Made by a program: the position numbers and the translations under genes
Shown: in pieces, positions 11,664-22,400 of the stretch
Numbering within the stretch: position 1 is the stretch's first letter
How the letters are laid out: each line of letters opens with the position of its first letter
DNA from: Gigaspora margarita
Taxonomy: Eukaryota > Glomeromycota > Glomeromycetes > Diversisporales > Gigasporaceae
Reading direction: 5' to 3'
Assembly: GCA_009809945.1 (NCBI GenBank)
Contig: WTPW01000010.1
Coordinates: 683,619 to 747,618 of the forward strand
DNA length: 64,000 nt
Notes under the pieces: generated by a model
What the model was told of the DNA's origin: nothing
The model's database searches: none
The model's input: only the letters and a program-made list of their open reading frames with translations

Positions 11664-12319
11664 TCCCTTAGACTGTAACACAGGCAAATTTGCTTGCGTA
11701 TTTTAAAAATTTTAATAAAATTTTAATAAAATTTTAAATATTGATTTTAGCTATACCTTTTCTAAATAAAAAATATTCTTTGAGTTTTGTTTTTAGTAAC
11801 TTTGTTATAAAAATTTTTTAAAATTATTAGAAAACTTTAGTATAATCAAAGTTTAAAGTTCTTGTATTAGCATTTTTACTATTAAAATTTTTCTTTAGAT
11901 TTCTTAAATTTTATATGTTCCCGTTTATAAAAAAAAACTTTTACTTCTAATACAAGTCTTGATTTTTACAAATAAATCATTAAAGTTGCAATAATAAAAG
12001 TTATCATCCTTTATATAAACTACAATATTGTCTTAAGAACTATAGCTTTAAAACTAAAACTAAATAAGATTATAGAGAAATTGTGATAAAATTTTTTAAA
12101 AAAATTTTTTTTTAAAGATATCTATTTTTAGCTTATATATAACTTAAAATTTTTTTCTTACAATATAAAAACTAATTTTGCAAAAAAGTAATCCTTATTT
12201 TCAAATATAGTTGTACAAAGTTTTATTTAATTATCTTGATATTTAAAAAAAGTAAATCAGAGCAAAAAAAGTGCAAAAATGCAGGCAAATTTGCCTGTGT
12301 CCTACTACAATCTAAGGGA
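11664..12319. mobile_element. TA-flanked TIR element (Tc1/mariner-like MITE)
   Basis: A 656-bp element with inverted ends TCCCTTAGACTGTA and TACAATCTAAGGGA, followed inward on both sides by ACACAGGCAAATTTGC. It is flanked by TA on both sides (11662-11663 and 12320-12321). A TA target duplication is typical of Tc1/mariner elements. No transposase frame is present; the interior is AT-rich. It sits just upstream of the dispersed repeat copy 2. Confidence 0.75.
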
Positions 12320-12371
12320 TAAATAAAGCAAAAGGAAAAAACAAAACAAAAAGAAAAAAAACAAAATGAAA

Positions 12372-12790
12372 TAAAAAAAACAATATAGAATAATTTATAA
12401 ACAAAAGATCTAATCTGATCTTGTAATATAGAATTTGTAGATTAATTTTGATAGATCATACAAAATTTTGAAGTATTTCAAAAATATAGTCAAGTGTGCC
12501 CTTGGTATAATCCAGGTTACAGATCTACTAATCCAGCTCGGTTTTACAGGTCTAAAATATTTTGAAATTATTTCGAATTATTTCAAACCAAAATATTTCA
12601 AAAAATATTTCAAATCCATTTTCGAAATATTTCAAAACCTTTTTCAAAATATTTCGAAACCTGAAATATTTCGAAATATATTGCGAAATATTTCGAAATA
12701 TATTGCAATATGCAAGATCTTTCAAAAGATTTCGCATGTTCACAAGATCTTTTGAAAGATTTTGGTACTATAAATTCAATGATGAATGAT
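12372..12790 (+). repeat. Dispersed AAATATTTCG-rich repeat, copy 2
   Basis: Colinear with 46-466: same leader (TAATTTATAAACAAA, TAGATTAATTT), same central CCAGGTTACA segment, AAATATTTCGAAATA units and terminal AGATCTTTCAAAAGATTTCG palindromes. It abuts the 3'-truncated end of LINE-A near 12790-12800. Frames 12468-12789 are repeat-derived. Confidence 0.7.
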
Positions 12791-12799
12791 TTGGTGGGT

Positions 12800-13930
12800 T
12801 AACTTTTATATTGTTTAGCTTATAGAAACTAGTAGCGGTATATAAAATATTATTTAAGGTCTGTTTGTTTGAAGCAATCCATAGGGCATCATCCATATAA
12901 GCCATAACCAAGGTATTGATTTGCTTAGACGGAATAGTAGGAAGTAGGGTTCCTCAAATTCAAATCAAATCAAATATTGGGTCAATTTGAATTTGATCAA
13001 ATCAAATTGATCCTGATTTGAATTTGATTTGATTCAAATATTTGGATTTGAATTTGATTTGAATTTGAATTTTTAATAGTAATTTTCAAATCAAATCAAA
13101 TATTTGTCAAATCAAATCAAATTTGNTCAGATTTGAATTTGATCAAATCAAATATAGTCAAATTTGAATTTGAATTTGATCAAATATTTGAATCAAATAT
13201 TTGAAGTTCAAATCAAATTGCGGAACTCTAGTAGGAAGGTTGCTAGAGTAATAGTGAACTTTTTTTTGTATAGTAGAGATGAAGGAGTCATAATATATCT
13301 TCCATAATAGAAGGGAAAAGGTTTCTCCCTGGTTAATACCGTCCATTACAGATAAGGTTCAGTAAAGCCATAGTCAGTAATAACCTAGTTCAATATGAAT
13401 AGAGTCAAATACCTTCGACATATCTTGTAAGAGTGCTCAAATTTCTTTGTAACACACCAAAGCATCTTCTAAAATTTGTGTAAATTGTGATACAGGTTGA
13501 ATCATGGATTGGTATAGGAAGGTAGCATAGTTCATTGGCAAAAATATTTCATTCCTCATTATAATAGTGGTCATTCTATAGGTCAGAATTTTTGTGAAGC
13601 ATTTACGGGTATGGTCTATAAGGATGATAGGGTGTATCGTGCTAAGGTTGTAATTGTATTTTTGTTTTTTGGAGATGGGTTATATGTTCACCCTCAACTA
13701 TTGCTTGGGTGTTTCTTTTAGAACAATGCAGTTGTTTAAGATTTTTAATAATAGGGTCAAAGCCAAATTAGGAAGATGTTGAAGTATTTTATTTGCAATA
13801 GTCAGTGGTCCAGTAGCTTTATTTTTAGTTCTTTGTTTATAGTTTCTTGCATTTCTGAGAACAAAATCGGGTAAGTTAGTAGTTTGTAGATTGAGGGATC
13901 GATTCCTATTATTGGGCATAGGCTTCATCC
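12800..13930 (-). pseudogene. LINE-A reverse transcriptase remnant
   Basis: Fragments include the RT segment MDGINQGETFSLLLWKIYYD (13290-13346), which matches the conserved D-x-I-x-QGE-x-x-S-P-L-L-W-R-I-Y-Y-D region of fungal LINEs, and the catalytic YMDD box (12888-12899) with both aspartates intact. Between them lies the MITE 12945-13230. An upstream frame (13698-13928) reads NKATGPLTIANKILQHLP, the typical lead-in to the RT fingers. Stops and frame changes make it inactive. Confidence 0.8.
12945..13230. mobile_element. hAT-like MITE, TAGGGTTCC family, copy 1
   Basis: A 286-bp element with ends TAGGGTTCCTCAAATT and AATTGCGGAACTCTA and a perfect 8-bp target duplication GTAGGAAG (12937-12944, 13231-13238). 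The interior is almost entirely permutations of TTTGAATTTGATCAAAT. It is the same family as 48946-49219, which lies in the opposite orientation. One ambiguous base sits at 13126. Inserted in the LINE-A RT. Confidence 0.85.
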
Positions 13931-14360
13931 CATCTTGTTTGTAAGGTCAGATAGGTTGGCTCTAGTCCATGATTTAAAATAGGAATGGATATGTGATTTG
14001 GTCTCCGGTTTGTCCGTTATGACCTAGTTAAGAAGGATTAGAGTACTAACATTTATTAGGTAATATTTTAGAAGGTAGGGTCAAAAAAAATCTTACCTTA
14101 GTTAAATTTGATTGGCTAAAATTCTATTTATAGATCTTATCTGGGGTGGGGGTAAGCCTCTATAGTAAATGGATATTAGATAATAAATGTCAGCACCCTT
14201 ATTTTGTTTATGTGCACGGGAACTGTTTTTTGCTTAAAAATGCTATCTATTATCCTATTAGTATTTTCTTCAAAATTATTATAATGTCGGTTTACAAAGT
14301 GGTCAATCTTTTTGGATTGTTCTTGAAATTTTTTAGATTACAAGCAGTTCAGATTGTATG

Positions 14361-14614
14361 CAGTGTATAAAATAGCATGATAAAAATCCGGATCTACCGT
14401 TTTTTATATTGCATATACCGGTATTTTAAAATTGGGCCGATGCAACAAACGGTGCATGATCCGGAATTTTTTGAAGTAACCAGTGCGTGCATTTATGTGC
14501 CCCAATGATCTGATGATCATTTTCTACTAATGCAGGTTTTTTTTTTTTGAACCGGTATTTTTTTATACAACAGGTGCATGTACCGGTAAATTAAAATTTT
14601 TATTTTAAACACTG
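14361..14614. mobile_element. hAT-like MITE, CAGTGTATAAAATA family
   Basis: A 254-bp element with ends CAGTGTATAAAATA and TATTTTAAACACTG and a perfect 8-bp target duplication ATTGTATG (14353-14360 and 14615-14622). It carries repeated ACCGGTA and GGTGCATG motifs in its interior (accgtttt, taccggtattt, gtaccggtaaa). CAGTG termini with 8-bp duplication fit hAT. Inserted in LINE-A. Confidence 0.85.
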
Positions 14615-14989
14615 ATTGTATGTCGAATCTGTTTTAGTTAAGAGAGGGTAGTGAAAGAAAAGTCAATGTCCTGTTGCGAAAGAGATGTGATCTCCAGATT
14701 GGTCAGGGTTGGGGCAGTAAATAAGAATTTGTTACATCTTTCTAGAGAAAGGTCTAGAGGTTTTGTGGTCAGCTGTCTGAGACATTGATTTAGTGCTTTT
14801 AAAGCTAGATGTAGGTATGTGGCTTTTAATAAGAGGCTATTAAATTTCTTTGAATTGGTGAAAGTATAAGGAATATGTTTGTTGATTGTTCTTTTAATCG
14901 TTGCAGACCAGACATTTCAAACTTTGTTTAGGTTATGTGTGTCCCAAATTGTGTTGTCCAATAATGGGTTGTTTGTTAGGGCTGTGTCT

Positions 14990-15700
14990 ATGTCAACTTC
15001 GAAGTTCTTCCAATCTTCTTTTTTATCTTGGCATATTGGTACACTTTTTGCTTCTTTTTTTTGTTGTGTAAAATTTTTTGTTTGCAAATTTCAATGTGCC
15101 AAGTAGTTCAGATAATTTGTGGTCGCTATTAATCATAAAATTGGCATCCAGAATAGCTGGTTTATCGATATCTTGGATCATATTTGAGGTAATCCAAATA
15201 TTTTCGATTTGGCTACTGGCGGTAGAGCTAGTCCAGGTAGGTGTAGCAATATTGTAAAATATTAGGAGGCTAATGGCATTCATGCCTTTAAGTTCTTGAA
15301 CAAAAGGAGTCTTTTATCTCTGAGCATGTTTGCATTTAAGTCTCCCAAGAGAATTACATTCCAGTTTTTGTTTTTTGCCTCTAGAAACCATCTAAAAAGG
15401 CTTTTTCTTGTGTCTGCCTATTGAGCTGGTGATAATTTGTAGCTGAAGGTAGATAAGTAGAGATTATACACATCTTGTTGCTGGAGAAGTAGAAGTCCAC
15501 ATATATTGTTGTACCAGATAGGGTTTGGATATTGTGTACGTATAGTTGGAGTTGATTACATACCATTAGTGCAGTACCTAGACTGGATCCTGTATTAGGT
15601 AAATTCTGTGTCTCAAAGTTGGAAGTAAAGAAGAAATATAGCAGGTTAGTTAGATTTGCTGCTCTAGTAGCAGTTAATTTCATTTAATTATGTGAAGGTT
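14990..15700 (-). pseudogene. LINE-A endonuclease (APE-type) remnant
   Basis: The minus-strand frame 15381-15683 reads GSSLGTALMVCNQLQLYVHN, then TIYVDFYFSSNKMCIISTYL. Together these match the central strands of LINE exonuclease-endonuclease-phosphatase domains. The following frame holds LLGDLNANM (15328-15368), the conserved GDxN catalytic segment. 15023-15283 contains SSQIENIWIT and MINSDHKLSELL, corresponding to the final IDxIW and SDH motifs of the fold. Frame breaks separate these pieces. Confidence 0.8.
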
Positions 15701-16001
15701 AGATTCTAGACAATAGTCAATTCAATCATGTATTTTTCTGAGTTTAGACATGCCTCGAATGTTGTGAATAGCAATATTAAGTTCTTTGTTGTCAAGTATC
15801 AGTTGGTACAAGTCTAGCTCTTGGGTGTTATGTTTGTAAGTGAATAGAGGTTGGTATTATTGTCAAGTTGTTCTTGAGATAGTGTATCTCCAATTTCCAT
15901 CAGTTGTTCACTCATGATCCATGAGATAATCAAGTTGTGCCATGGTATCTGAATTCCTTAGGGCATAGTTATCTAGTATGTCCCATTCAGATACCGGTAA
16001 G

Positions 16002-16280
16002 CAGTGTTGTCACGGAACAGCTTTGGACAATGACTTGAACAATTTTGGACAATTTTAGACAATTAAATAAAGTAAAATTACTTAAAATTTTATTAGAATA
16101 ATCTATTTTAATTTTAACTAAAATGTGTTCAGCACCTAAAAAAATATATAGTTTATATTTTTTAGATAAATTTATTAATTATTAAAGTCTGAACAAGCTT
16201 TGGACAATCTTGAACGTTTGGACAATTTTGAACGTGAACAAGCCAAAAAAGGCTATGGACAGCCAAAATGTACAACACTG
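16002..16280. mobile_element. hAT-like MITE, CAGTGTTGT family
   Basis: A 279-bp element with perfect 9-bp ends CAGTGTTGT and ACAACACTG. The flanking 8-mers are CCGGTAAG (15994-16001) and CTAGTAAG (16281-16288), matching 6 of 8, so the target duplication has drifted. The interior repeats TTTGGACAA and GAACAA motifs near both ends, as expected of subterminal transposase-binding repeats. Inserted in LINE-A. Confidence 0.75.
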
Positions 16281-17237
16281 CTAGTAAGTCTAGTGCGGTA
16301 ATAAAGTATAGAGGCAGAGTATTGAATGAGAAGTAGTTGTGAAGAAGTAATTCTGCAGGTTGTATCTGTTTTATGATTGGATTGGTAATTGTAGATCATT
16401 TAGTTCATAAATCTGTTTGATTAAGTCAGTGGCTATCTGCAAATTAATGGATAATAATGGTTTGTTGCTTTGAACTAGGACCTTTTTTGGTATTTTAATT
16501 CAAGATGGTAGTATTTTGTGGAAGAAGTAATGTGCCCTAAGGGACCAGGCTGTTTCTATCAGAATTTTTGGTAAGCAAATAGGCATAGTAATATGGATAT
16601 CAGTTATACGAGAGGGTTTTCAGGCAATGGTGATTTATTGGTAGGTTTACGATTATATAGTTTATTAGCAAAGGAATGATAAATCTATATGAGAGTTCAA
16701 TTTTAGCTAGAAATGCTTTAGCCATTGATACTTCATTAATTGGAAATTTGTATGTTCCTTTAGTGTGCAGTGATTGTGAATCCAATGGCAATTTCGATTT
16801 TTGTATAAAGAAGTCCTTGGGGATATGTTTAAAGGAGTAATGTTCACATAGTGTTGTAACTAGTTTTTAAATTCTTCTTCATCTTTGGGTGCACAAGGGA
16901 TACGTGGCAGGTCTCAGAGTTTAGGTCCTGTAGTGTAACAGGGAGATGCTCCTTCTCCTTTGGTAGTTAAAAGTAAGATTTCGGAATTCTATCAAATATG
17001 TAAAACTGCTTTAGCTTCATTCTATATATCAAAAGGTATGCTAGTGATATGTGGTCAGTGACCAGAAATAATCTCTTGAATGAAGTATGTAAGTCTGAAA
17101 GGTTATTTGGGATGTTTTGTAGAGCATATACAAAGTAGTTCTCTGGTAGTCATTCAAAGGCAAAGACCTTTCTGAGTGCAGTTACTACCGGTCTAGTATT
17201 TGATCGATTCTGTATGGGGATTGTATAAAGAAGCACT

Positions 17238-18529
17238 TCATGTATTGCATAGTCTATCATCATCAGATTGTAATAGAAGTTCTAGTAATTCTGCATGCAC
17301 ACCTAGTAAACATGAACATGCCATTTTGAAGAAGATTACAGGCTTAATTTGTGTGAAGTTTAAATAGTAGTATATTAGTTTAGTGCAGTCATATGGTTTC
17401 ATTAAGAGAAAATCTATGTTAGTGATGAAATCTATAGTGATTTTTGTTCTCAATTTGTTGTGAAGCTGCTTCTAGTTATTTTTGTTGATGAAATTCTTGT
17501 CATATAATCTCTTATACTTCTCAAGTGCCATTTGATATAGGGTTTTGTATTCAACTTGGTGCACGGGTTGGGTGTTCTTTGCTCTAGAGAATGAGCAGAA
17601 GAAAGCCATATCTAGATACTTTAGTTTTGAATTTATTGCCAGTAGGATATTTTGTACAGTTGGGTGCATTGTTAGTTTGTGTTTTAAAAATTTTTTAAGT
17701 TCTTTCATAATATCGAAGGCTACTATAATTTTTTCGTATGTTCACAGTGTTGAATCGAAATAGTGTAAGCATTGTCATGCTCTTACTTTCAGTGTGCCAG
17801 TGCACCAGTCCAGTTGTGTTTTGATCTTATGGCGTATATGTACTTTACTATACAATTGACGAGGTTTATTTGGCTTCCAAGTAGTAGGTGTCTTGGTATA
17901 TAATGGCTTTGGTGATGGTGGTGCCGATTCTATAGTTTTGTTGGAATCTATTTCCATCCTATTCTTGTTGATATTCAGTGAGTCGTTCTCTTGTAGTATG
18001 TATTGGCCTGCTATTTCAGTCAGGAGCACCCATGGGTTGGGATCAGAGAGTTGCCAGGGGGTTTGTGCCAAGTAGTATTGTGAGTCAGTTAGAACGTTCA
18101 AGGTATGAGAAAGGTTCTTTGTTTGTCTTCTATAAGTGGTGACTTAGTATATAGGTGATGTGCATTTTTTTCATGGTTGTTGTGGTGTTGTTGTCCAGTG
18201 ATGCCATCAGAGAACTTATCAGGGTGAGTTGTTATTTTTGACCATAGTTATTGGATTAGTTATTTGGGTGGTCTGTGTTTTCTCACGGTTGTTTTAACAC
18301 AGTTGTCAGGTGATACTATCAATGGATTTGATGGAGGTAAGCCCATATCGCCACTTTTTAGAGAAAATTCTGTAGTGATTTCAGATATAGATAAAAGGAC
18401 TAGAGGAGTGAGTTTACTAGAAACTCTAGATGTTTTGGTACGTTTTGACAGAGGTGCGGGTGTAGTAGCACTATATGCTATGTTTTCTTGTATAGCTTTA
18501 ATAGAGGTAGGGTATACATTCTGCATCAT
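17238..18529 (-). pseudogene. LINE-A ORF1-like region remnant
   Basis: Several minus-strand frames in succession: 18260-18529 (serine/threonine/proline-rich), 17775-18101 (contains PNPWVLLTEIA, then PPSPKPLYTKTPTTWKPNKP), 17472-17708 and 17238-17453. Their position 5' of the endonuclease and low-complexity basic/proline-rich character fit a LINE ORF1 or N-terminal extension. I recognise no RRM or zinc knuckle. The sequence does not resemble the corresponding part of LINE-B. Confidence 0.5.
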
Positions 18530-18620
18530 ATTGCTTGCTGTACTCTAGTTGTGCGACATCATCGCCAGGAAGTCGAGAAAGATTCCCAGTGTAGAAAACT
18601 CTATGGGTCTTTTTCTTTTA

Positions 18621-19402
18621 GTTATCTTGACAGTTACTAATGTTAAAAGATGGGGTTATCATTCTATATAGCCCAAAGGGCCTAGCTAACAGTTATTTAC
18701 AATAAAACTCTTGCATATGGTGTTTATTTTTTTTGATTTTGTGTTTTGATGATCAGTTCTGAAAAGAGTTTTGAAGGGTATAAAAAATAGAACCCATAAT
18801 ATAAGCTAAATTTATAAAAATTTAAAATATATACTAGTCAATTACTTGAGAAAAATGTTTAAAAAAAATTCTAAAATTAGAATATAGCAAAAGTTCATTT
18901 TAATTAATTATTAAAATTTTAAAAAAAATACTAATTATTGTTTTGTATAAAACATTGCTTATATTTAAATAAAATTTTATTTTTTTTAACTTTTAAAAAA
19001 CTATTTGTTAGAATATTAAACAGATTCAAAGCATTAAAAATAAAAAGTTTATAAGATTATTTTTTTTATTAAAACATTTAAAAAAATTTAAAAATTGATG
19101 GATATTTTATATTTTTGCAATAATACTATCTTATGCATTATTATAAATTTTTACTATAAATTGAGGTTTAAAAATTTTTAATATATAAAATTTCTAAGAT
19201 TTATTAATTAGGCAGGTTAGTTTATAAGTTTGATATTATAACAGATAAGAAACAATACATTAATTTTATATACTCTTGATAATATATATTTTTTTTTTTG
19301 ATATTAAAATTATTTAATGGTTAGTGGTTTTTATTAATTGATTTATAAAAGGTATTAAAACCAGTTGTGTTAAATAGTATACAAATAATTGATAAAAAAA
19401 CG
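18621..19402. other. Gene-free AT-rich stretch
   Basis: Very AT-rich (about 18780-19380). A small palindrome AGCCCAAAGGGCCTAGCT lies near 18670, close to where the LINE-A 5' end is expected. No gene supported. Confidence 0.5.
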
Positions 19403-20530
19403 TAGAGTTTGGACCCGGATATCCGGATACCCGTTTTTCTGCACCCGTTTTATAAAAGCTGTATCCGGATAAACCGTCGGTTTTGGTTTGCGGATATCCA
19501 GATAAATCCTACAGATAACCGGATAACCCTTACGGATAACCAATAATTTACGGATATCCGGATAAACCGGATACCCTACGGATGTCAGCATAGCGGGCTT
19601 TCATTCGGCTAATAGGCTTACATTAAAACGAACCAAAAGTAAAATATTTCACAAAATATACAGTATTAATTAAATAAAAAAATACATTTTTTTAAATTTT
19701 AATAATTGCAATAATCTATTATTTTGGCTAATAGTCATTGCCACACATATAATTCGATTATTTTTAAAAAAAACATCGATATCTTAAATTTTTTAAATAC
19801 ATAATGATCTATTAAATGCGTGTATAAAAGCTTTGTATCAAAACTAAATTGCTAACAATAAATAATAAGAAAAATAATAATCAAATTAAATATACTGTAA
19901 ATAAAAGAAAACAACTGCAAGTATAAAGTACGCGAAAACTCAAACCTTTCTTTCAATAGTTTCGACAAGTTTTTCAGTTTTACTTTATTAGATTTAAGAT
20001 TACAAAAGTTGAACCCAGTTTCGACTTTCATCAATATTAAAATCTACAGCTTCATCTAACAAGTATAATCTATATGTACTATCAATCTTGAGAACAGCTC
20101 GATTATTAGACTATTTCTTTGAGATTCTTATATAGTATAAGTAACGACTAAATTTAAAAAAAAACGTCATATATCTAACCCTCATGATTATTCCTCCCTT
20201 TTTGTGATTGTTTTGACAGTATATAAAGCGAAAGGTGTAGCTTCTGAATAGTATTCGGTTTCTCCGAACAATTCGTTTTCGTGGCCAACAATTCGTTCAA
20301 AGTCAGATGATATATGCAGGGTTCAAAATCGGATTTAATGACCGCTATGCTCAGATACCCACAGATACCCGCGGATACCCCTGGTACCCGCGAATACCCG
20401 CGGATACCTGTTAGGTTATCCGTCTAAATACTGACGGATAAAGGTTGTTACCCGTGAAATATTTATAGTATCCGGACATGCGGGTAACCGTGCGGATATC
20501 CGGATATGCGGGTAACGGGTCCAATCTCTA
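19403..20530. mobile_element. hAT-like element with GGATATCCGGATA subterminal repeats
   Basis: A 1128-bp element with ends TAGAGTTTGGACCCG and CGGGTCCAATCTCTA and an 8-bp target duplication AAAAAACG (19395-19402 and 20531-20538). Each end holds 200 bp of repeated GGATATCCGGATA, CGGATACC and ACCCGCGG motifs, in opposite sense at the two ends. Such subterminal repeats bind hAT transposases in known elements. The 700-bp middle is AT-rich without a transposase frame, so it is non-autonomous. Confidence 0.85.
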
Positions 20531-20860
20531 AAAAAACGGGGTTCAATTCCTGATTATAAAAGTATAATTAAAAAAAATTTTATAATAAAATAAAGTATTG
20601 TTAAATATAAATTATACTGTGGAAATTTAAGATAAAAAATAAAATATTAAACAAACAATTAAAAATTTCTATATAGAAATTAAACACAAACATTTGGACA
20701 TATCTAACTACAAAAGAAACCGGAAAGTTTCTAATTAAAAAGTATGCGAATGTAAATTATGCGCATAAATATGCAATTTTTTGGAGTAATATCTGAGATG
20801 GTATTGAATTATGTTCTAGGTTGAAACATTGAAAAGAATTTGTTAGTAAAAATAATACCT

Positions 20861-21080
20861 TATTATTTACGCGTAATAACACCCATGGCGTATTAAGCTT
20901 AATTTAAGGCAAAATTCAAAAAAATTACACCCCTGGGTATACTTTTGTTGGTCCATAATAAAAATTGTCCCAAACCCAAATCCAAAACATAATAAAATTC
21001 ATTCCAAATCCCAATCCTAAATCTAAAATCCCAATAGTTTTGCCAACATGTATACCCCTGAGCACTATTACACGCAAATA
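20861..21080. mobile_element. Probable small TIR element, ATTTACGCGTAATA family
   Basis: Inverted ends ATTTACGCGTAATA and TATTACACGCAAAT bracket about 220 bp containing CCCCTGGGTATAC, GTATACCCCTGAG and a CCAAATCC-rich middle. No target duplication is readable. The GTATTTGCGCGTAATA motif recurs inside 34984-35456. Confidence 0.45.
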
Positions 21081-21638
21081 CAAATTTGATATTTTAAAAT
21101 ATCGATATATGTATTGAATTATTTGTGACTTAAATTGCGAACATTTTAAATCAGATAATACAGTAAATCATAAAAAATATATGCTATTCTTCAAACTATA
21201 TACAATATTAATAAAACAATATGATGTTTTTATGCACAATGTGTATACTGTATATATAATTTATAAATATATTTTTGGTTATTTTATTCAATTATATATA
21301 TATATCTATATATATAATTATATATTTTGTTTATAATTTAGAATATTTAAAATTATATTTAAAAAATTATAAATATTTTTATTATTTAAATATATAATTA
21401 CGTATAAACTACATACTGTAGGTAGTACATAAGTTGTACTATTTTTAACGCCCTCTAAGCAAGACTTAAAATATTCAAGTTTTACTATAAGGTTCAAATT
21501 TTAATTTTGAGTTCAACTTAATTTACGAAAAAGATTCATTTTAAAGTTTATTACTTTTAAAAAATTGATTTTCATTGTTTTGCCACTAATGCAATAATAC
21601 TGTAATAATGTAATGCAAGGAAAAAAAAAAAAAAAAAA

Positions 21639-21837
21639 NNNNNNNNNNNNNNNNNNNNNNNNNNNNNNNNNNNNNNNNNNNNNNNNNNNNNNNNNNNNNN
21701 NNNNNNNNNNNNNNNNNNNNNNNNNNNNNNNNNNNNNNNNNNNNNNNNNNNNNNNNNNNNNNNNNNNNNNNNNNNNNNNNNNNNNNNNNNNNNNNNNNNN
21801 NNNNNNNNNNNNNNNNNNNNNNNNNNNNNNNNNNNNN
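21639..21837. other. Assembly gap with duplicated flanks
   Basis: 199 N. The 70-80 bp on the left (from AAAATTGATTTTCATTG at 21559 to the poly-A at 21638) reappear nearly identically on the right (21838-21925). The frames spanning the N are artefacts. Confidence 0.95.
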
Positions 21838-21898
21838 AAAAATTGATTTTCATTGTTTTGCCACTAATGCAATAATACTGTAATAATGTAATGCAAGG

Positions 21899-21925
<27 letters not shown>

Positions 21926-21930
<5 letters not shown>

Positions 21931-22400
21931 CAAAAAAAAACATTGTTGCATATAGTGTAATTTCTATTACAACTTATTAGATCGATATAAAAAATTATAA
22001 TTAATATATATACTATACATTTTTTTAAACACATGTCACAAATAAAAATTGTAATTTGTATAATACAAATGACATCACGAATAGTGTTATAATTAATTGA
22101 AACACTTTAAAACTTCGCTCATGATAATTAAACAAATAATATACATCATATGAAGATTTTTTTTTTTAATATTTCACCATTACTTCATAATAAAAAAAAG
22201 GATCATGTGAAAAAAAAATGGTGAAGTTATTTGTATGACAAAGAATAATTAATTACTGTAATAGGATAATATCACTAAATACTACGTAGTATAGTGTTGT
22301 AATATATTAAATTGATGTTACCATTATGATATGTATCTTTATCACATGATTTAACTTGAGATAACCAAAACAAAAATTTTTGTATAAAAATATATAAGGG
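21926..22400. other. Downstream region of the kelch gene
   Basis: AT-rich 3' flank of the minus-strand kelch gene. Contains no supported gene; a small palindrome around ACTACGTAGT lies near 22282. Confidence 0.5.

Larger units (their letters stand above)
12791..18620 (-). mobile_element. LINE-A, decayed non-LTR retrotransposon
   Basis: Minus-strand LINE read from about 18620 down to about 12800. Order of parts: ORF1-like N-terminal frames (18529 to 17238), an apurinic-type endonuclease with GDLNANM (15328-15368), and a reverse transcriptase with YMDD at 12888-12899 (context MAYMDDALWIAS). It is cut off in the RT just after FYKLNNIKVNPP, where the repeat at 12372-12790 begins, so the 3' end and tail are missing. 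The reading frame is broken many times. Three hAT-like MITEs are nested in it (12945-13230, 14361-14614, 16002-16280). The endonuclease-plus-RT order places it among APE-type LINEs; the clade (Tad/I/L1-like) cannot be fixed by eye. Plus-strand frames here are shadows. Confidence 0.85.

Noticed and set aside
17545-18548. Plus-strand frames opposite LINE-A
   Set aside because: Antisense shadows; the LINE reads on the minus strand.
21572-21943. Open frames across the N run
   Set aside because: Artefacts of translating N; the same holds for 49955-50320.
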